A DNA stretch of 64,000 nucleotides. Source: Huiozyma naganishii CBS 8797 (lineage: Eukaryota > Ascomycota > Saccharomycetes > Saccharomycetales > Saccharomycetaceae). The notes beneath the pieces are model-generated. The model saw only the letters and a list, made by a program, of their open reading frames with translations. It was not told the DNA's origin and made no database searches. The stretch spans positions 571,604 to 635,603 of the forward strand of contig NC_035922.1 in the NCBI RefSeq assembly GCF_000348985.1. The letters run 5' to 3'. The translations under genes were made by a program, and so were the position numbers. Positions 19,651 to 31,216 of the stretch are shown one piece after another. Within the stretch, counting starts at the first letter, position 1; the number at the start of each line of letters is the position of its first letter.

Positions 19651-22600
19651 CTACCCGCTTTTCTGTTCAGGCTCTTGTGTCGAGGGTATAAGATTCGAAT
19701 AATGAGGAACCAAGTCAAACGAACTTTTTAAAACAGGAATGTCCTTATTGTTTAGGTTATTATTCTTCATGAACAAAGTTAATGTCTGGGGCTTTATTGA
19801 ATGAGCTGGCTCAGTTTCACCTACTGAAGAAACCTCTGATGGTTTTTTGACAGCACTTTCCCTCTCTCCCAATGCATTATTATAGTATTTGTGCAATCTT
19901 GCAACTTCAGCCTGCCACTTTGATTTTTCTGCATCCTTTTCAGATCGGACAGTCTCATACATTTTCTTCCAAAAAATTGCAGTCTTGTCCAAAGTGTGGT
20001 CCCGATCGGAAGATGATAAACTCTTGATTGTTCCCTCTTGTTTCGTAATGGTGTCTTCTAAGTCCCTCTGTGTTGTCTCCATTTGTTTCCCAGTCTGTCT
20101 TAATAACCTTAGTTTACTCTTCTGTACAGTGTATTCTTCAAACAACTGCCTATACGTGTTTGATAGTATATTAAACTTCAATGATACGTCATTGAGGTGT
20201 TGGGTCAGAACCTGCATTTGTTTTGATGTGGTGACATTATTTGAATCTATCAGTACTCTCAAGTTTTTATTCATTTCCTTTTCCTTTTTCAATTCCTGTT
20301 TCAAAAGAAGAACAGTTCCGTCATCTGTGGTTGCCGCTTTCTTCTTCTGCATCTCTTCCGACATTTTCTCGATATAAGTGCTGGTTTTAACAAGGTATTG
20401 TTTATGACTCGCTAATTCCTTTTCAAGCTCAAATTTTCTTCTGCTTAGTTGGACAACCATATTATTCAAGTTCAGTACCCGGGTGTCCATCAGTTTTTGG
20501 GTATCAATCATTTTTTTTTCAGTCTCAATCAATCGTTCTTTCAGCTGTTTAAGAAATGGGCTTTCACTTGAAACTTGCAAGTCCTCTGCCTCTTCATTGA
20601 GCAGAGTTTTTTGCTTTTCCGACACCTCGAGTTCGAGTATTTCGAATTCGCTGATCCGCCGGATAATTTTATTGTCCAGTAAATTCGTCACAGAATCACC
20701 AGAGTCAGTATCTGACACTGGGGCAGAAACCTCTTTTATCTCTTCCACTGATACTGGGCAAGGATGTTGCTTGTTTTCAGCAAATGAAACTCTTGTGTCG
20801 CTGAGATGGTCTGTCATTTTAAAACAAAGTGTGTTGTATGATTTCAAAAGATCGTTATTTGTTTTGTTAAGATAGTCGAGTTTTCCCAGCGCACCTGTCA
20901 ACCTCTTTTCATAGTTTATTATATCTTCTGAAAGTGTGGAGACATGCCCTTCTAGTAGCTTTCTTGTTTTGCGCAACTTTTTTACCTTACTTTCAAGTTT
21001 TTCAATTTTGAAAGTGCTAGTTTTGTTAATAGCTCCCAATTTCGCTGTTTCCACACTTTCCGCATCACTAGAGGTTTTGAGCCCATCGCCTGATCTTCCA
21101 ATAATGGCGGGTAAATTGTTTCTCCCAACGAAAATGCTTTGGTCATTGGGAGAAGTACTATCCTCGTCCCTTCTAATAGTTGACTGGGTCGGCGAAGTTG
21201 TGTCAGCTTGGCCCTCTCGTGGCATCAGCATCTGTTCTCTGCCGCCCTCTTTTACAATATTCACATCAAGCAGACCAAGCTTTTCTGTTACACTGTCACG
21301 ATCATACAAGACAGACTTTTCCCCACTAATATCGAGTGTAGAGCTTTTGTTGAGAGCGGTGTTTTCGCGTTGGGTATAATCATCGTCGTTAATAGTTTTG
21401 CTTATCTCCCCCTGCAAAGAAACCGTGTATTGTTGCACCTCCGCTTCTTTTGACCCGACTATTAGAGGCTCAATATATTTTTCGTTTTGCTCTTTGGCAG
21501 TTGGAGACTTACTGGGAGTATCGGCACCAAGATCGCTAACGGGCGCTTCTACCGTAGAGACCCGCGGTGTGTCTTTCGTCGTTTCTTTCTTCTTTCCGAT
21601 TGTGTCGCCCGAAGTGAGAACTTCTTTGCTTATAACTGGCACCAAATTACCTGCTGTTTCGAAATTGACCAGAGCATCTTGCTTTTCCTTTTGTTCTGCC
21701 TGAATGGTATCGTTTGCAATTGAACTCAGCTCCTTCTTTTCCCCATTCATCTGCTGTAATGCCTTTTTCTCCGGGACTTCATTATTTGTTCTACTTGTCG
21801 GACTTGTATTTGATACAAGTAAGTCACTGTTAGTTGATTGCACCCTCTTACAATCTATAACTGCTTTACGATCTTCGTCAGATTCAAAAACTGGCCTCTT
21901 TCCAACTTGCAAATTGGATTTGACCATGTCGATGACGGGACTACTGGATTTCGAATGAGGAGAGTTATTAGTGCTCTTTGGTAAAATAACTCCATTGCCA
22001 CCAGCCTCCAACTGTGCCTCTGTCCTCTTTTCAGTGGAAAGAGAAACTTTGCTGTCTGTTTGTAGTGGTGTTACAGGTTCAAACGACTTTTTATCTTCTT
22101 TCGTAGAAATATTCAGCTCGGTCGTTGTGGTCAAGGTTTCAATTTGTGAAGGGACAGATCCTGTGGATCGTTCCATCATTAATTGTCGCTCAGTGGTTGC
22201 AGAAGATAGTGCAGGTTGAAAAGCTGGTGTACTTGTGTCTTGTAACGAGTTACTTTGACCCTGATAATGTGACAAAATATCACTACCCATGCAGAAATCG
22301 GAAGAATGGCTTTGCGAATGTTTTGTTTGAGGGGGCTCTTGGCCCTTTACTTGACTAGCTGCCAAGTTTATTTTTTTTACCGAGTGATCTTTCAAAGTCT
22401 CCTCTCCTGTTGTTGATCCACTATTCGTGCTGTCTTTCTGAGGCATTGAGCTTGACGAGTTTAGATAAACTGATTCCGGCATGTAACTATGCTCTTCCTC
22501 TTTCCATTTTCCGGGTGGGTCCCTTTCTTCTACTACATGAACGTCACCTGGACTATCTGCTTGTGTGAGCTGAGAATCCTTCCTTGTGTTGGGAACATCC

Positions 22601-24243
22601 AAAGTATTGGTGACATATCTGCCGTCGGAATGAGTTGATGTACCGATAGTTTTGCCTATTTCATGCGGTGAAGTTGTACTAGTGTCCATTTTAAATTTAG
22701 TATCGGTTGAAAAGCTTCCTTTTCGTTTTAGCTGTAAAGATGATGAATTGGTCTTCTTGTTATGAAGGTTGGGATTCTGATCAGTTAGTGAATCGCTTGA
22801 AGATGTAGGCACTACAGCAGTCCTTTCTTTGCCAGATTCAATTAGAGTACTTCTTTTTTCTTTGTTCATACCTGCGTTTGGCAATTCGTCTGTGGCGTTG
22901 TCTGTATTACCTTCGACATCCCTCTCTGTCTTTTCCGTCAATTGGGTTTCTACCTTTTCGCCATTACCAGGGGGGCTAGTTAATGGTGCATCTTTGTTCT
23001 CACCAATAGGGACGTCATTTGATTCATGTTGCACGGCTACAACTTCTACAGGGTCTATACTCGCTGCCGTTATAGGACGATTGAGTGATTCTTTGATATC
23101 CTGAATATGTTCTGGTGCCGGCATAGGAATCTTAGACACACAAGTAGTGCTTTCCGCGCTGGTTTTTAAAAGTTCCTTTGATTCTGATCCCTCTACTACT
23201 GAGTGGTCGTCCTCTAAGGTTGTGGGGGTAGCTTTGTCTGCCACCTCCATCCCTGAACGGCCTTGAGGGGTGGAAAGGGAAGGTGTTGTAACATTTCCGC
23301 CATTCTCAGGAGACTTCAATATATCTGAAGACGGCGAGCTGTGGTGGTTCAGATTCTCTGAGTTCAGGTTACCTTGTGTCGTTGGTGTTTTTGAGAAATG
23401 GGCAACCCCATTTATTCGCTCAGTTGTTTGATTTCTATCCTCTGCAAACTGCCCATTTGTTGTGTTGTGAACTGGTTGACTGTAAAAGGAATTGGTCGAT
23501 TCATCATATCTATTTAGAAGACTTGTCTTTAAGCCTCGAGGGTTGTTACCATCATCCATTTTTTCTTCTGTTTCATTCTCATAATCTCTATAATGTCTTT
23601 CCTTGGCCTTGCTAAAATCTGATGGACCATGACGGAAACGAAATGCGCTACCGTCAGCTAAGTTTGTGTCTGATACAGACTCGCTACCGGATAAACCGGA
23701 CGAGTAACGTCGATGGGAATCATTTATAGTTGTGTTCCGTTCCTCCTGCTCATTTATCTTATAATCAACTCTTTTGGTACATATTACTAGTGGATTTGTG
23801 TTCGATTTCTCGTTTCTATTCATTCTTCTAACCTTATTTTGTGGTTCTGTGAAGTGATCTGGGCTTTGTCTATAGTCGGGAAGTACATCGTCGTTATCTG
23901 GAGTTGATGACCGCATATCTCCAGTAAGTCCATCATCTTCGTCCCTGAAATGTGAAGAGAAGCTCTTGGAGTGTTCTGAATTATATCTCCGCACCTTTGG
24001 GCCTGGCTGTTTGTACCTGTACCCGCTGTTCCAACCTGTGTTACCATTGCTGTTATATCGATGATTTGACCTTTGTGGATAGCTATAATTATTTTCACTC
24101 GAAATTCCCAGTGATCCATCATCTTTCTTTATTATGGGTCTATGCGGTCTATTATTGTAAAAGTCATCTGTTCGATAACAATTTTGGCTACCTCTACTAG
24201 ATGACTGTCCTCTCCATCTACTAGGTTTTCTTCTATTAGACAT
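19651..24243 (-). CDS. Large low-complexity protein with C-terminal coiled coil, SIR4 neighbour (ASF2 candidate)
   Basis: 1530 residues from the ATG at 24243 (a TTG-started extension is unlikely). Function not recognised with certainty. Residues 1-60 are Arg/Ser/Asn-rich (SNRRKPSRWRGQSSSRGSQ), 60-1070 are Ser/Thr/Asn/Lys/Glu-rich and probably disordered, and about 1078-1465 is a long, almost unbroken coiled coil ('KIEKLESKVKKLRKTRKLL', 'LIETEKKMIDTQKLMDTRVL', 'LLKQELKKEKEMNKNLRVL'). It lies just downstream of SIR4 on the same strand. In S. cerevisiae ASF2 (YDL197C), an anti-silencing gene, is on the sister segment close to TRM8, with the same relative order and strand as this gene to TRM8 here; that makes an ASF2-related protein my best guess, though S. 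cerevisiae Asf2 is only about 525 residues. I did not see the Sir4 partitioning-domain motif in it. Confidence 0.8.
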   Translation of the reverse strand: MSNRRKPSRWRGQSSSRGSQNCYRTDDFYNNRPHRPIIKKDDGSLGISSENNYSYPQRSNHRYNSNGNTGWNSGYRYKQPGPKVRRYNSEHSKSFSSHFRDEDDGLTGDMRSSTPDNDDVLPDYRQSPDHFTEPQNKVRRMNRNEKSNTNPLVICTKRVDYKINEQEERNTTINDSHRRYSSGLSGSESVSDTNLADGSAFRFRHGPSDFSKAKERHYRDYENETEEKMDDGNNPRGLKTSLLNRYDESTNSFYSQPVHNTTNGQFAEDRNQTTERINGVAHFSKTPTTQGNLNSENLNHHSSPSSDILKSPENGGNVTTPSLSTPQGRSGMEVADKATPTTLEDDHSVVEGSESKELLKTSAESTTCVSKIPMPAPEHIQDIKESLNRPITAASIDPVEVVAVQHESNDVPIGENKDAPLTSPPGNGEKVETQLTEKTERDVEGNTDNATDELPNAGMNKEKRSTLIESGKERTAVVPTSSSDSLTDQNPNLHNKKTNSSSLQLKRKGSFSTDTKFKMDTSTTSPHEIGKTIGTSTHSDGRYVTNTLDVPNTRKDSQLTQADSPGDVHVVEERDPPGKWKEEEHSYMPESVYLNSSSSMPQKDSTNSGSTTGEETLKDHSVKKINLAASQVKGQEPPQTKHSQSHSSDFCMGSDILSHYQGQSNSLQDTSTPAFQPALSSATTERQLMMERSTGSVPSQIETLTTTTELNISTKEDKKSFEPVTPLQTDSKVSLSTEKRTEAQLEAGGNGVILPKSTNNSPHSKSSSPVIDMVKSNLQVGKRPVFESDEDRKAVIDCKRVQSTNSDLLVSNTSPTSRTNNEVPEKKALQQMNGEKKELSSIANDTIQAEQKEKQDALVNFETAGNLVPVISKEVLTSGDTIGKKKETTKDTPRVSTVEAPVSDLGADTPSKSPTAKEQNEKYIEPLIVGSKEAEVQQYTVSLQGEISKTINDDDYTQRENTALNKSSTLDISGEKSVLYDRDSVTEKLGLLDVNIVKEGGREQMLMPREGQADTTSPTQSTIRRDEDSTSPNDQSIFVGRNNLPAIIGRSGDGLKTSSDAESVETAKLGAINKTSTFKIEKLESKVKKLRKTRKLLEGHVSTLSEDIINYEKRLTGALGKLDYLNKTNNDLLKSYNTLCFKMTDHLSDTRVSFAENKQHPCPVSVEEIKEVSAPVSDTDSGDSVTNLLDNKIIRRISEFEILELEVSEKQKTLLNEEAEDLQVSSESPFLKQLKERLIETEKKMIDTQKLMDTRVLNLNNMVVQLSRRKFELEKELASHKQYLVKTSTYIEKMSEEMQKKKAATTDDGTVLLLKQELKKEKEMNKNLRVLIDSNNVTTSKQMQVLTQHLNDVSLKFNILSNTYRQLFEEYTVQKSKLRLLRQTGKQMETTQRDLEDTITKQEGTIKSLSSSDRDHTLDKTAIFWKKMYETVRSEKDAEKSKWQAEVARLHKYYNNALGERESAVKKPSEVSSVGETEPAHSIKPQTLTLFMKNNNLNNKDIPVLKSSFDLVPHYSNLIPSTQEPEQKSG

Positions 24244-24767
24244 TCTTGACGGGTTTATTAAATGAAAGGAGTATACAAACAGCGATCTCCCAAAACTATC
24301 CTTTTGTGTAATAGGCCACAATTAAATCGAATCTGCCATACGGTTTGTGCGTACTGGGATGTACCTGTGTGTCCTGTTCGTGTCTATTTGCAACCATAAT
24401 CCAATACTTTTTTTCTTTTGTCTCCATCTAGCTTCAATTTTTTTCGGGCTTAGTTAATTTTTTTCTTGTGGTAGCACGAAAGGCCCAATCTTTTTGAAAG
24501 GTTTTGGTTTCCGACTTAAGAGGTTGTTGAATTGCTATCTCTAAAAGAAAAAGATCCTTTTCTGTTGAAACAGTACAGTATAAAAGAAACCGTTCTGGTA
24601 ATATGCTATGCTCTTTTTTTTTTGGAAAATTAGAATAATGCTTATATAAATTAAAAAGGCAAAATAACACGAATTACCTATTGGGCTTTTGGCAATGAAA
24701 TGAAAGAGCAGCGATAACAAGCTCAAGTAAGAATCCATTTTTCGTCGTCTCTCATCGGCTACATTCC
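24244..24767. other. SIR4 3' end / promoter of the coiled-coil gene
   Basis: 524 AT-rich bases with long T and A runs. It must hold the SIR4 terminator and the promoter of the next gene. No specific site recognised. Confidence 0.5.
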
Positions 24768-27700
24768 TTAATTTTTATCATGACCCGAACTTCTACCGTT
24801 ATTTTTTAGCTTTTCAGTAAGATATAAGTGTTGCAGTTCTTGTGTTATAACCCTTGATTTCAACTCTTCGAAATCCTTTTCCCTTTTAGATAAATCTGTT
24901 TGGCTGCTCTCTAAAAGTGCCTGTAATGTAATAATCTTTAGCTCCTTTTTCATTAATTGCCCACTCAAAGTACTGATGATTTCCATGGCCTTTTCCAAAT
25001 TTTCTGAATATCCAGAATTGAGAAAATGTTTCGTGCGCCCTCTACGTTCATCTTCAGTCTCTTGATCCTTCTTTTTACCCTGATCTGAATTGTCAAAATC
25101 TGTTTCGATAGCGCTGACTGACTTGAGGCCGAGACTCGTCGTTCTAGTAGTCGACGTTAAGTCTGCCGATGGTGCGGCACTACGCGCAAATTTTTCAACA
25201 TAAGGTTCCGATCGAGAGTGCTCTGTAGCAGCAGGTTCAAATTCTTTAGTACCCAAAAATGGTTTGTACTCTGATGAATTCCTTTTCGTATTTTCTTGTT
25301 TAGTGTCTTGATTAGCACTTGGTTCCGGTGATTGTTCTAGTTGATTCATCGTTTCAAAGTCTTGAGGGGACGCAATATCATTTTCATTTTCTTTAGGTTG
25401 AGGTGTAACTGCTATCTTGTCATTTTCAGGTTCTTTAGGTTGAGGTGTGACTGTTGTCTTGGCGTTTTCAGGAGTGGTACCATTACAGATTGTTTTATTT
25501 TCTGATTTAGTTGGTTGTTCGTCTTTTATTGTATTAATATCAATCCCCATATTCTTGATAAACTTCAAAGTTTTCGAACGGTCCCAAAGTCGAATCCTTT
25601 TTTCCTCTGGCGGTTTAAGTGATAATCTTTCAAGTTGTTTGTAAACTGAGTTCGATATTTTCTCTTCTTCTTCTTTTTCTTCAAATATTGCAATATCGAT
25701 TGAATCGTTAATCTCGCTATGGGTTTCTGAACCAAAAATATTTTTGAAAACGTAGTGAATCTTCTCAGTTATTCTGTCATTTTCTTTTTGTGCTTCTGTG
25801 GCACCCTCATTTGAGAATCTCAGGCCCAAATAAACGTTGCAACCTTTAAGATTTAGCCACCACTCCTGTTTCCACACTTCTCTGGATGACAAATGTTTCC
25901 CTCTTGTTTGTGGAGCGGAGGTACCGGAGATCTCTGCTCCAGTGGCATGTAAAGGTTCCTTTTTCTGTCCAATTGATTCCTCTATATTTTTCACATCCTG
26001 GTCGTTGCTCTTTATGTCAGGTGATACCTTCGTACAATTCCCAAGAGCATTGCTCGTGGCGGGATTTTTATTCTTATTATTATTTTCACCCACGTCGTCC
26101 TGTTTTCCTACTCCCAACGGAGGCATTCCGGTGAAATCTTTTTTCTCGTTTTCAGGTTTACTTGGAATGGCAACATCCTCAGAATTATTAGACAATTTTG
26201 ATGCAAAGTGTTTGGGGAGCTCGTTTATCTCCTTTGCAATCTGCTGTGCTCTGTTGCTTATCTCTTGGAGAGTTGGTAACATCTCACCTTTTGGAATATC
26301 ACCAGCTTTTAGTGACCGCTTTTCCTTTCTATATTCGGGAGTTAACTCGGTATCTAGGGGCAAGTACGTGAGCTCGTCCCCATTTCTGGTTGACAGTTGT
26401 TGATAAAATAGAGCATCTGAACTCTCATAATTTTGGGCTGTACAAATATTGTTTGTCACAGTAACAACAGTGTTGGATGTAAACGGAGTATGGGGAGCGA
26501 TAGCTGGCATTATCAATTCCGCTACCGTATTTTTGGAACAGGACTGGTGATTTTTCAAAATACGGGACGCAGAGTTTACAAGTTGTCTATTATCCACTAA
26601 CCATTTTCTTCTCCAGTCAGGATATTCTATTCCACTTCCATGGTGTGACGATTCCAAATCAGGTATGAGTGGGGTTAAGGGACCATCATTCGCAGTCGGT
26701 ATATTACCATGATACGTTTCTTCGATCTCAGTCATCTCTCCATCGTCAACTTCATCCTCAGATTCAGCTTCAGAAGTGGATATGTTAATAATCTCCATTT
26801 TGTCTTTAGGACCTTCGCCATCTGATGAAGACACATTCTTGATGTTGCTCCTCCTTTCTCCAGACACATAAATCACCGAAGTATGCATCTTACTTGCACC
26901 GCTATTTTCGGAACTTCCTGTGACAGATGTTTGTCCTGGTTGACTTGATACAAAGTTAGGATGGTTTGTTTGGACAACAGGTTGGACTGATGGTTCTAGA
27001 CTATTTCTCCCCAATCCAGGCAGTACGTTTTTTTCAGTTTTCAAGACCGAGTCGTTTTGTCTTTCTATATGGGCTTTGTTCTGAGCAGACTTCGTTTCCA
27101 TTGAATTTGCAGAAACAAAATCAGGTTGTTTGGCGATGCCCTCAGATAGGACGGCATGCGTGTACTCGATATTTCCATCAACAGATTTCTGTGTAAAGAC
27201 ATTCGGTGTAACATTCTGAATCCTTAGAGATTCGGGAGATTGTCCGTGTTGTTGTCCTTGATATTCCACTGAGGGTACAAGGTTTTTATCACTAATCATA
27301 CCATGGGCTGGTTCGATATTACTTTGGTCTACGGGGGTAGTATGTTGCAAGGCGTGTGAAGCCGGTCCCGTTGACGTAGCCAATTTCTCAATCGAACTTG
27401 TTAAATGTTGTATTGTAGGACCGGCAGTGGCAGAGATTGCTTCCTGTCTCTTCTGCATGTTTGGTGGTGTTGGTGATTTAGATATGGTTGCGTTTTCTGG
27501 TCCCTTGGGCAGGGCCTGTGCTGCCGATTCCATTGGTATACTTCCTGTTGCCGTCCCCTTTCGTATGTTTACTTTTGCCGATCCTTTAGGTATGTTTACT
27601 GCTGCCGGTTCAGCTGGAATACTTTCTGCTACCAGTCCAACTGGTATGCTTAATGTTTCTGTTCTTCTTTTGGAACGAATTGGGTTTGGCTCATTGGGGA

Positions 27701-29408
27701 GGTCCGATTCGTCAAAGTTACGTTTCGAATTATTGGATGTTGACGTAGAGGAATGTGGATCTTCGGGTTGGAGTTCGGCAACAATACTTGGTGATTGACT
27801 ATTTGTCTCTTGTGTTGGTACAAGATCGTTTTTATTTGTAGTTTGTTCAATTGGTGTCTGTGTGAGAGGCTGCGTGAGGGGTATTTCCTCTGAACCTTCC
27901 GCTGAATCAGCTTGTAAAACATCGTTTCCAGGGATAACCGTAGTAGGTGTGCCAACCTGCGTGGATTGCGATATACCGTTATAAAATTCTGCTGGCTTCA
28001 AGTTCTCGGAGGTAGTGGAATGAAAGTCAAGAGACCTTACAATCTGGGAGGACCGTGCGCTTGACTCTTCGGATAGTCTCCCGGTATTATTCATACGTTC
28101 ACGGTTTTTTGCAGCATGTTTAGTGTTGTTGTTTGCCGTAGTTTTTCTATCTGAACCGCTAGAGACCTCTCTTTGTAGTTTAGAGCTTGAAACTAAAGAG
28201 GCTATGTCCATTCGTTTAAAAGTATCAACGGTAACTGGGCGTTCAGTAGTGTTGTTGGATTCTTCAGAACTCGTATTCTGAAATATTGATGTTTGAGTAA
28301 ACTCAGGTACGTTATTATCATTCTGAGAAGGTATGGATGTTACTACATCAGTTGGGATAGCCGTTTCGGTGGTTGCGCTTGTAGGTATTTTTTTGGCAAT
28401 ATCGTTATTGATTCTATCATCAGTATGCTTTGATCCGCCATCTTTTGGAGTCTCAGTATTTGATTTCTTAGCACCACTGTTCAAACTTGATGATTTATCT
28501 TGTTGATCTTTCGTTACTGCGGATTTCACGTTGATAACGGTATCCGGTTTACTAGATGCAGGTGTAGGAGAAGTTGTATTCTGGTTGGTAGGCTTCTCTA
28601 TTTGAGTAGTTGTTGTAGGTGGATTTTCAGAAACAGGACGTGTCCCTGTTGGCGTGTCAGACAACGGAGCAGCGTTGTATGTTTCTTGGGCTGTAAAAGA
28701 CCAAGGTCTCGCGGATCTACTGACCGAACTCCTGGCTTGAGCTAGGAAAGAACCGCGCGCCTTCTTTTTCTGAGGATGGCCAACTCGTTGATCGAGTGGA
28801 ACTGCTATCAAAGGAGGTTTTGTAACTGCTGGAGTAGTATTTTTCACTATTCTACCTGAATCTCTCGACGGCCCCATTGTTGTTAGAGGTTCCTTCCCTG
28901 TTGAATCACGCTGCCGCGACAGCTTTGATCTTGTATTTGGAGATTGATCCCGGTTAGCGTTCACTGGAACCAGAAGCGCTGTTGTTGTCTTTCCAACTTG
29001 AGGTGACGAGACATGACCGGGGGACTTAGCGGAATTTGATGTTGGCAATTTCTGTTGCTTCCTTGCAGAGGATGTTCGATCGCGGTGCTCATGTGTAGGC
29101 GTTACACCATTACTTCTTTCAAAACTTGCGCTGCCAGTAGTGTTAGGTGCTCTTGCACGTGTAGGTGTTCTTAATTTCGAATTATGAGGGGAGTCAGTCG
29201 TATTACTCCCAAAGCTACGTGTGAGCTTCCTCCAAAAATTAGGAAATCTTTCCCGTTCAGGAGACTGTGGTTTCTCCGGTGAACTCTTTGTTGTTGTGGT
29301 ATATTTGATCAAAGATATATTCGGATACTCTGTTTCTGCTCCGCTTGTCCTCTGTTTGGAAATAATCTTCTTCTCAAGAAGGTCACCGCCGCTCGCTGAA
29401 CTAGGCAT
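24768..29408 (-). CDS. SIR4: Silent information regulator Sir4
   Basis: Scaffold of SIR heterochromatin at telomeres and silent mating loci; binds Sir2, Sir3, Rap1, yKu and the nuclear envelope. 1546 residues from the ATG at 29408 (1358 in S. cerevisiae); an upstream extension would start with TTG. Most of the protein is disordered and Ser/Thr-rich, but three conserved places are clear: 'VTNNICTAQNYESSDALFYQ' (about residues 985-1005), 'WKQEWWLNLKGCNVYLGL' (about 1173-1190, start of the partitioning/anchoring domain, ending near 'LWDRSKTLKFIKNMG'), and the C-terminal coiled coil (about 1473-1540, 'AMEIISTLSGQLMKKELKI') that binds Sir3, Rap1 and yKu. It contains a run of 9-residue repeats and a shorter Pro/Glu repeat. 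Synteny with YDR227W supports the call. Confidence 0.93.
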   Translation of the reverse strand: MPSSASGGDLLEKKIISKQRTSGAETEYPNISLIKYTTTTKSSPEKPQSPERERFPNFWRKLTRSFGSNTTDSPHNSKLRTPTRARAPNTTGSASFERSNGVTPTHEHRDRTSSARKQQKLPTSNSAKSPGHVSSPQVGKTTTALLVPVNANRDQSPNTRSKLSRQRDSTGKEPLTTMGPSRDSGRIVKNTTPAVTKPPLIAVPLDQRVGHPQKKKARGSFLAQARSSVSRSARPWSFTAQETYNAAPLSDTPTGTRPVSENPPTTTTQIEKPTNQNTTSPTPASSKPDTVINVKSAVTKDQQDKSSSLNSGAKKSNTETPKDGGSKHTDDRINNDIAKKIPTSATTETAIPTDVVTSIPSQNDNNVPEFTQTSIFQNTSSEESNNTTERPVTVDTFKRMDIASLVSSSKLQREVSSGSDRKTTANNNTKHAAKNRERMNNTGRLSEESSARSSQIVRSLDFHSTTSENLKPAEFYNGISQSTQVGTPTTVIPGNDVLQADSAEGSEEIPLTQPLTQTPIEQTTNKNDLVPTQETNSQSPSIVAELQPEDPHSSTSTSNNSKRNFDESDLPNEPNPIRSKRRTETLSIPVGLVAESIPAEPAAVNIPKGSAKVNIRKGTATGSIPMESAAQALPKGPENATISKSPTPPNMQKRQEAISATAGPTIQHLTSSIEKLATSTGPASHALQHTTPVDQSNIEPAHGMISDKNLVPSVEYQGQQHGQSPESLRIQNVTPNVFTQKSVDGNIEYTHAVLSEGIAKQPDFVSANSMETKSAQNKAHIERQNDSVLKTEKNVLPGLGRNSLEPSVQPVVQTNHPNFVSSQPGQTSVTGSSENSGASKMHTSVIYVSGERRSNIKNVSSSDGEGPKDKMEIINISTSEAESEDEVDDGEMTEIEETYHGNIPTANDGPLTPLIPDLESSHHGSGIEYPDWRRKWLVDNRQLVNSASRILKNHQSCSKNTVAELIMPAIAPHTPFTSNTVVTVTNNICTAQNYESSDALFYQQLSTRNGDELTYLPLDTELTPEYRKEKRSLKAGDIPKGEMLPTLQEISNRAQQIAKEINELPKHFASKLSNNSEDVAIPSKPENEKKDFTGMPPLGVGKQDDVGENNNKNKNPATSNALGNCTKVSPDIKSNDQDVKNIEESIGQKKEPLHATGAEISGTSAPQTRGKHLSSREVWKQEWWLNLKGCNVYLGLRFSNEGATEAQKENDRITEKIHYVFKNIFGSETHSEINDSIDIAIFEEKEEEEKISNSVYKQLERLSLKPPEEKRIRLWDRSKTLKFIKNMGIDINTIKDEQPTKSENKTICNGTTPENAKTTVTPQPKEPENDKIAVTPQPKENENDIASPQDFETMNQLEQSPEPSANQDTKQENTKRNSSEYKPFLGTKEFEPAATEHSRSEPYVEKFARSAAPSADLTSTTRTTSLGLKSVSAIETDFDNSDQGKKKDQETEDERRGRTKHFLNSGYSENLEKAMEIISTLSGQLMKKELKIITLQALLESSQTDLSKREKDFEELKSRVITQELQHLYLTEKLKNNGRSSGHDKN
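25378..25475 (-). repeat. Pro/Glu tandem repeat in SIR4
   Basis: About two and a half copies of a 14-residue unit 'PENDKIAVTPQPKE' (42-base period). Confidence 0.75.
27466..27654 (-). repeat. Seven 9-residue tandem repeats in SIR4
   Basis: 27-base period encoding SIPVGLVAE, SIPAEPAAV, NIPKGSAKV, NIRKGTATG, SIPMESAAQ, ALPKGPENA and TISKSPTPP in succession, in the disordered middle of Sir4. Confidence 0.75.
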
Positions 29409-29983
29409 TGTACTTGTTTCTATCCACTTAGTCTTATTCAAAGATTGTGTCCTATTGCTGATAAATTCGTACCTTGCGACAGAGAAAATTGGTATAATAC
29501 AATCTGGGGACTTCGATGTGGATTCTTAAACGATGGTTTATACACCAAAGAGTTAGTGAGCCGTATATCAAAGATACCAGAAAAGTTGCCACAAGATGTA
29601 GCTAGCGGGTCAAAAGAGGAGAGGTTTGCTGTGCCCTCCTTTACTAAAAAATATGCTAATCCTTCGTGTATGCTTTGGTTGGACCTGTTTTAGACTATTT
29701 TATTTATCTTTATTTGCTTTGTTGTTATTTTTTCGTCATTTCGTCGCGAATTCCAATTTTTTTTCGGATTTGAAGTCTGCGACTACACAAAGTAGCAAAC
29801 TTTCAGCAAAAGGTCGTTTTTCCACGTTTGCTGATTTTCCTTTGGGCTATTAACGGTGAATCATTCATTACACATTTCTGTATGGAGTTGTTTTACTCAT
29901 GTATAAAAAAGATATATGTCTATATATCTGTGGCTATCGCAAAGACTCTAAGACGTTAGCAATAGCAAAAGCATATATTTCGT
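29409..29983. other. ADK1 3' end / SIR4 promoter
   Basis: 575 bases holding the SIR4 promoter and the ADK1 terminator. T-rich tracts and TATA-like stretches near 29920-29930 are seen; no specific factor site recognised. Confidence 0.45.

Positions 29984-31216
<1,233 letters not shown>

Noticed and set aside
25837..26403. 188-codon frame antisense to SIR4
   Set aside because: Lies opposite conserved Sir4 motifs; composition is a by-product of the Sir4 codons.
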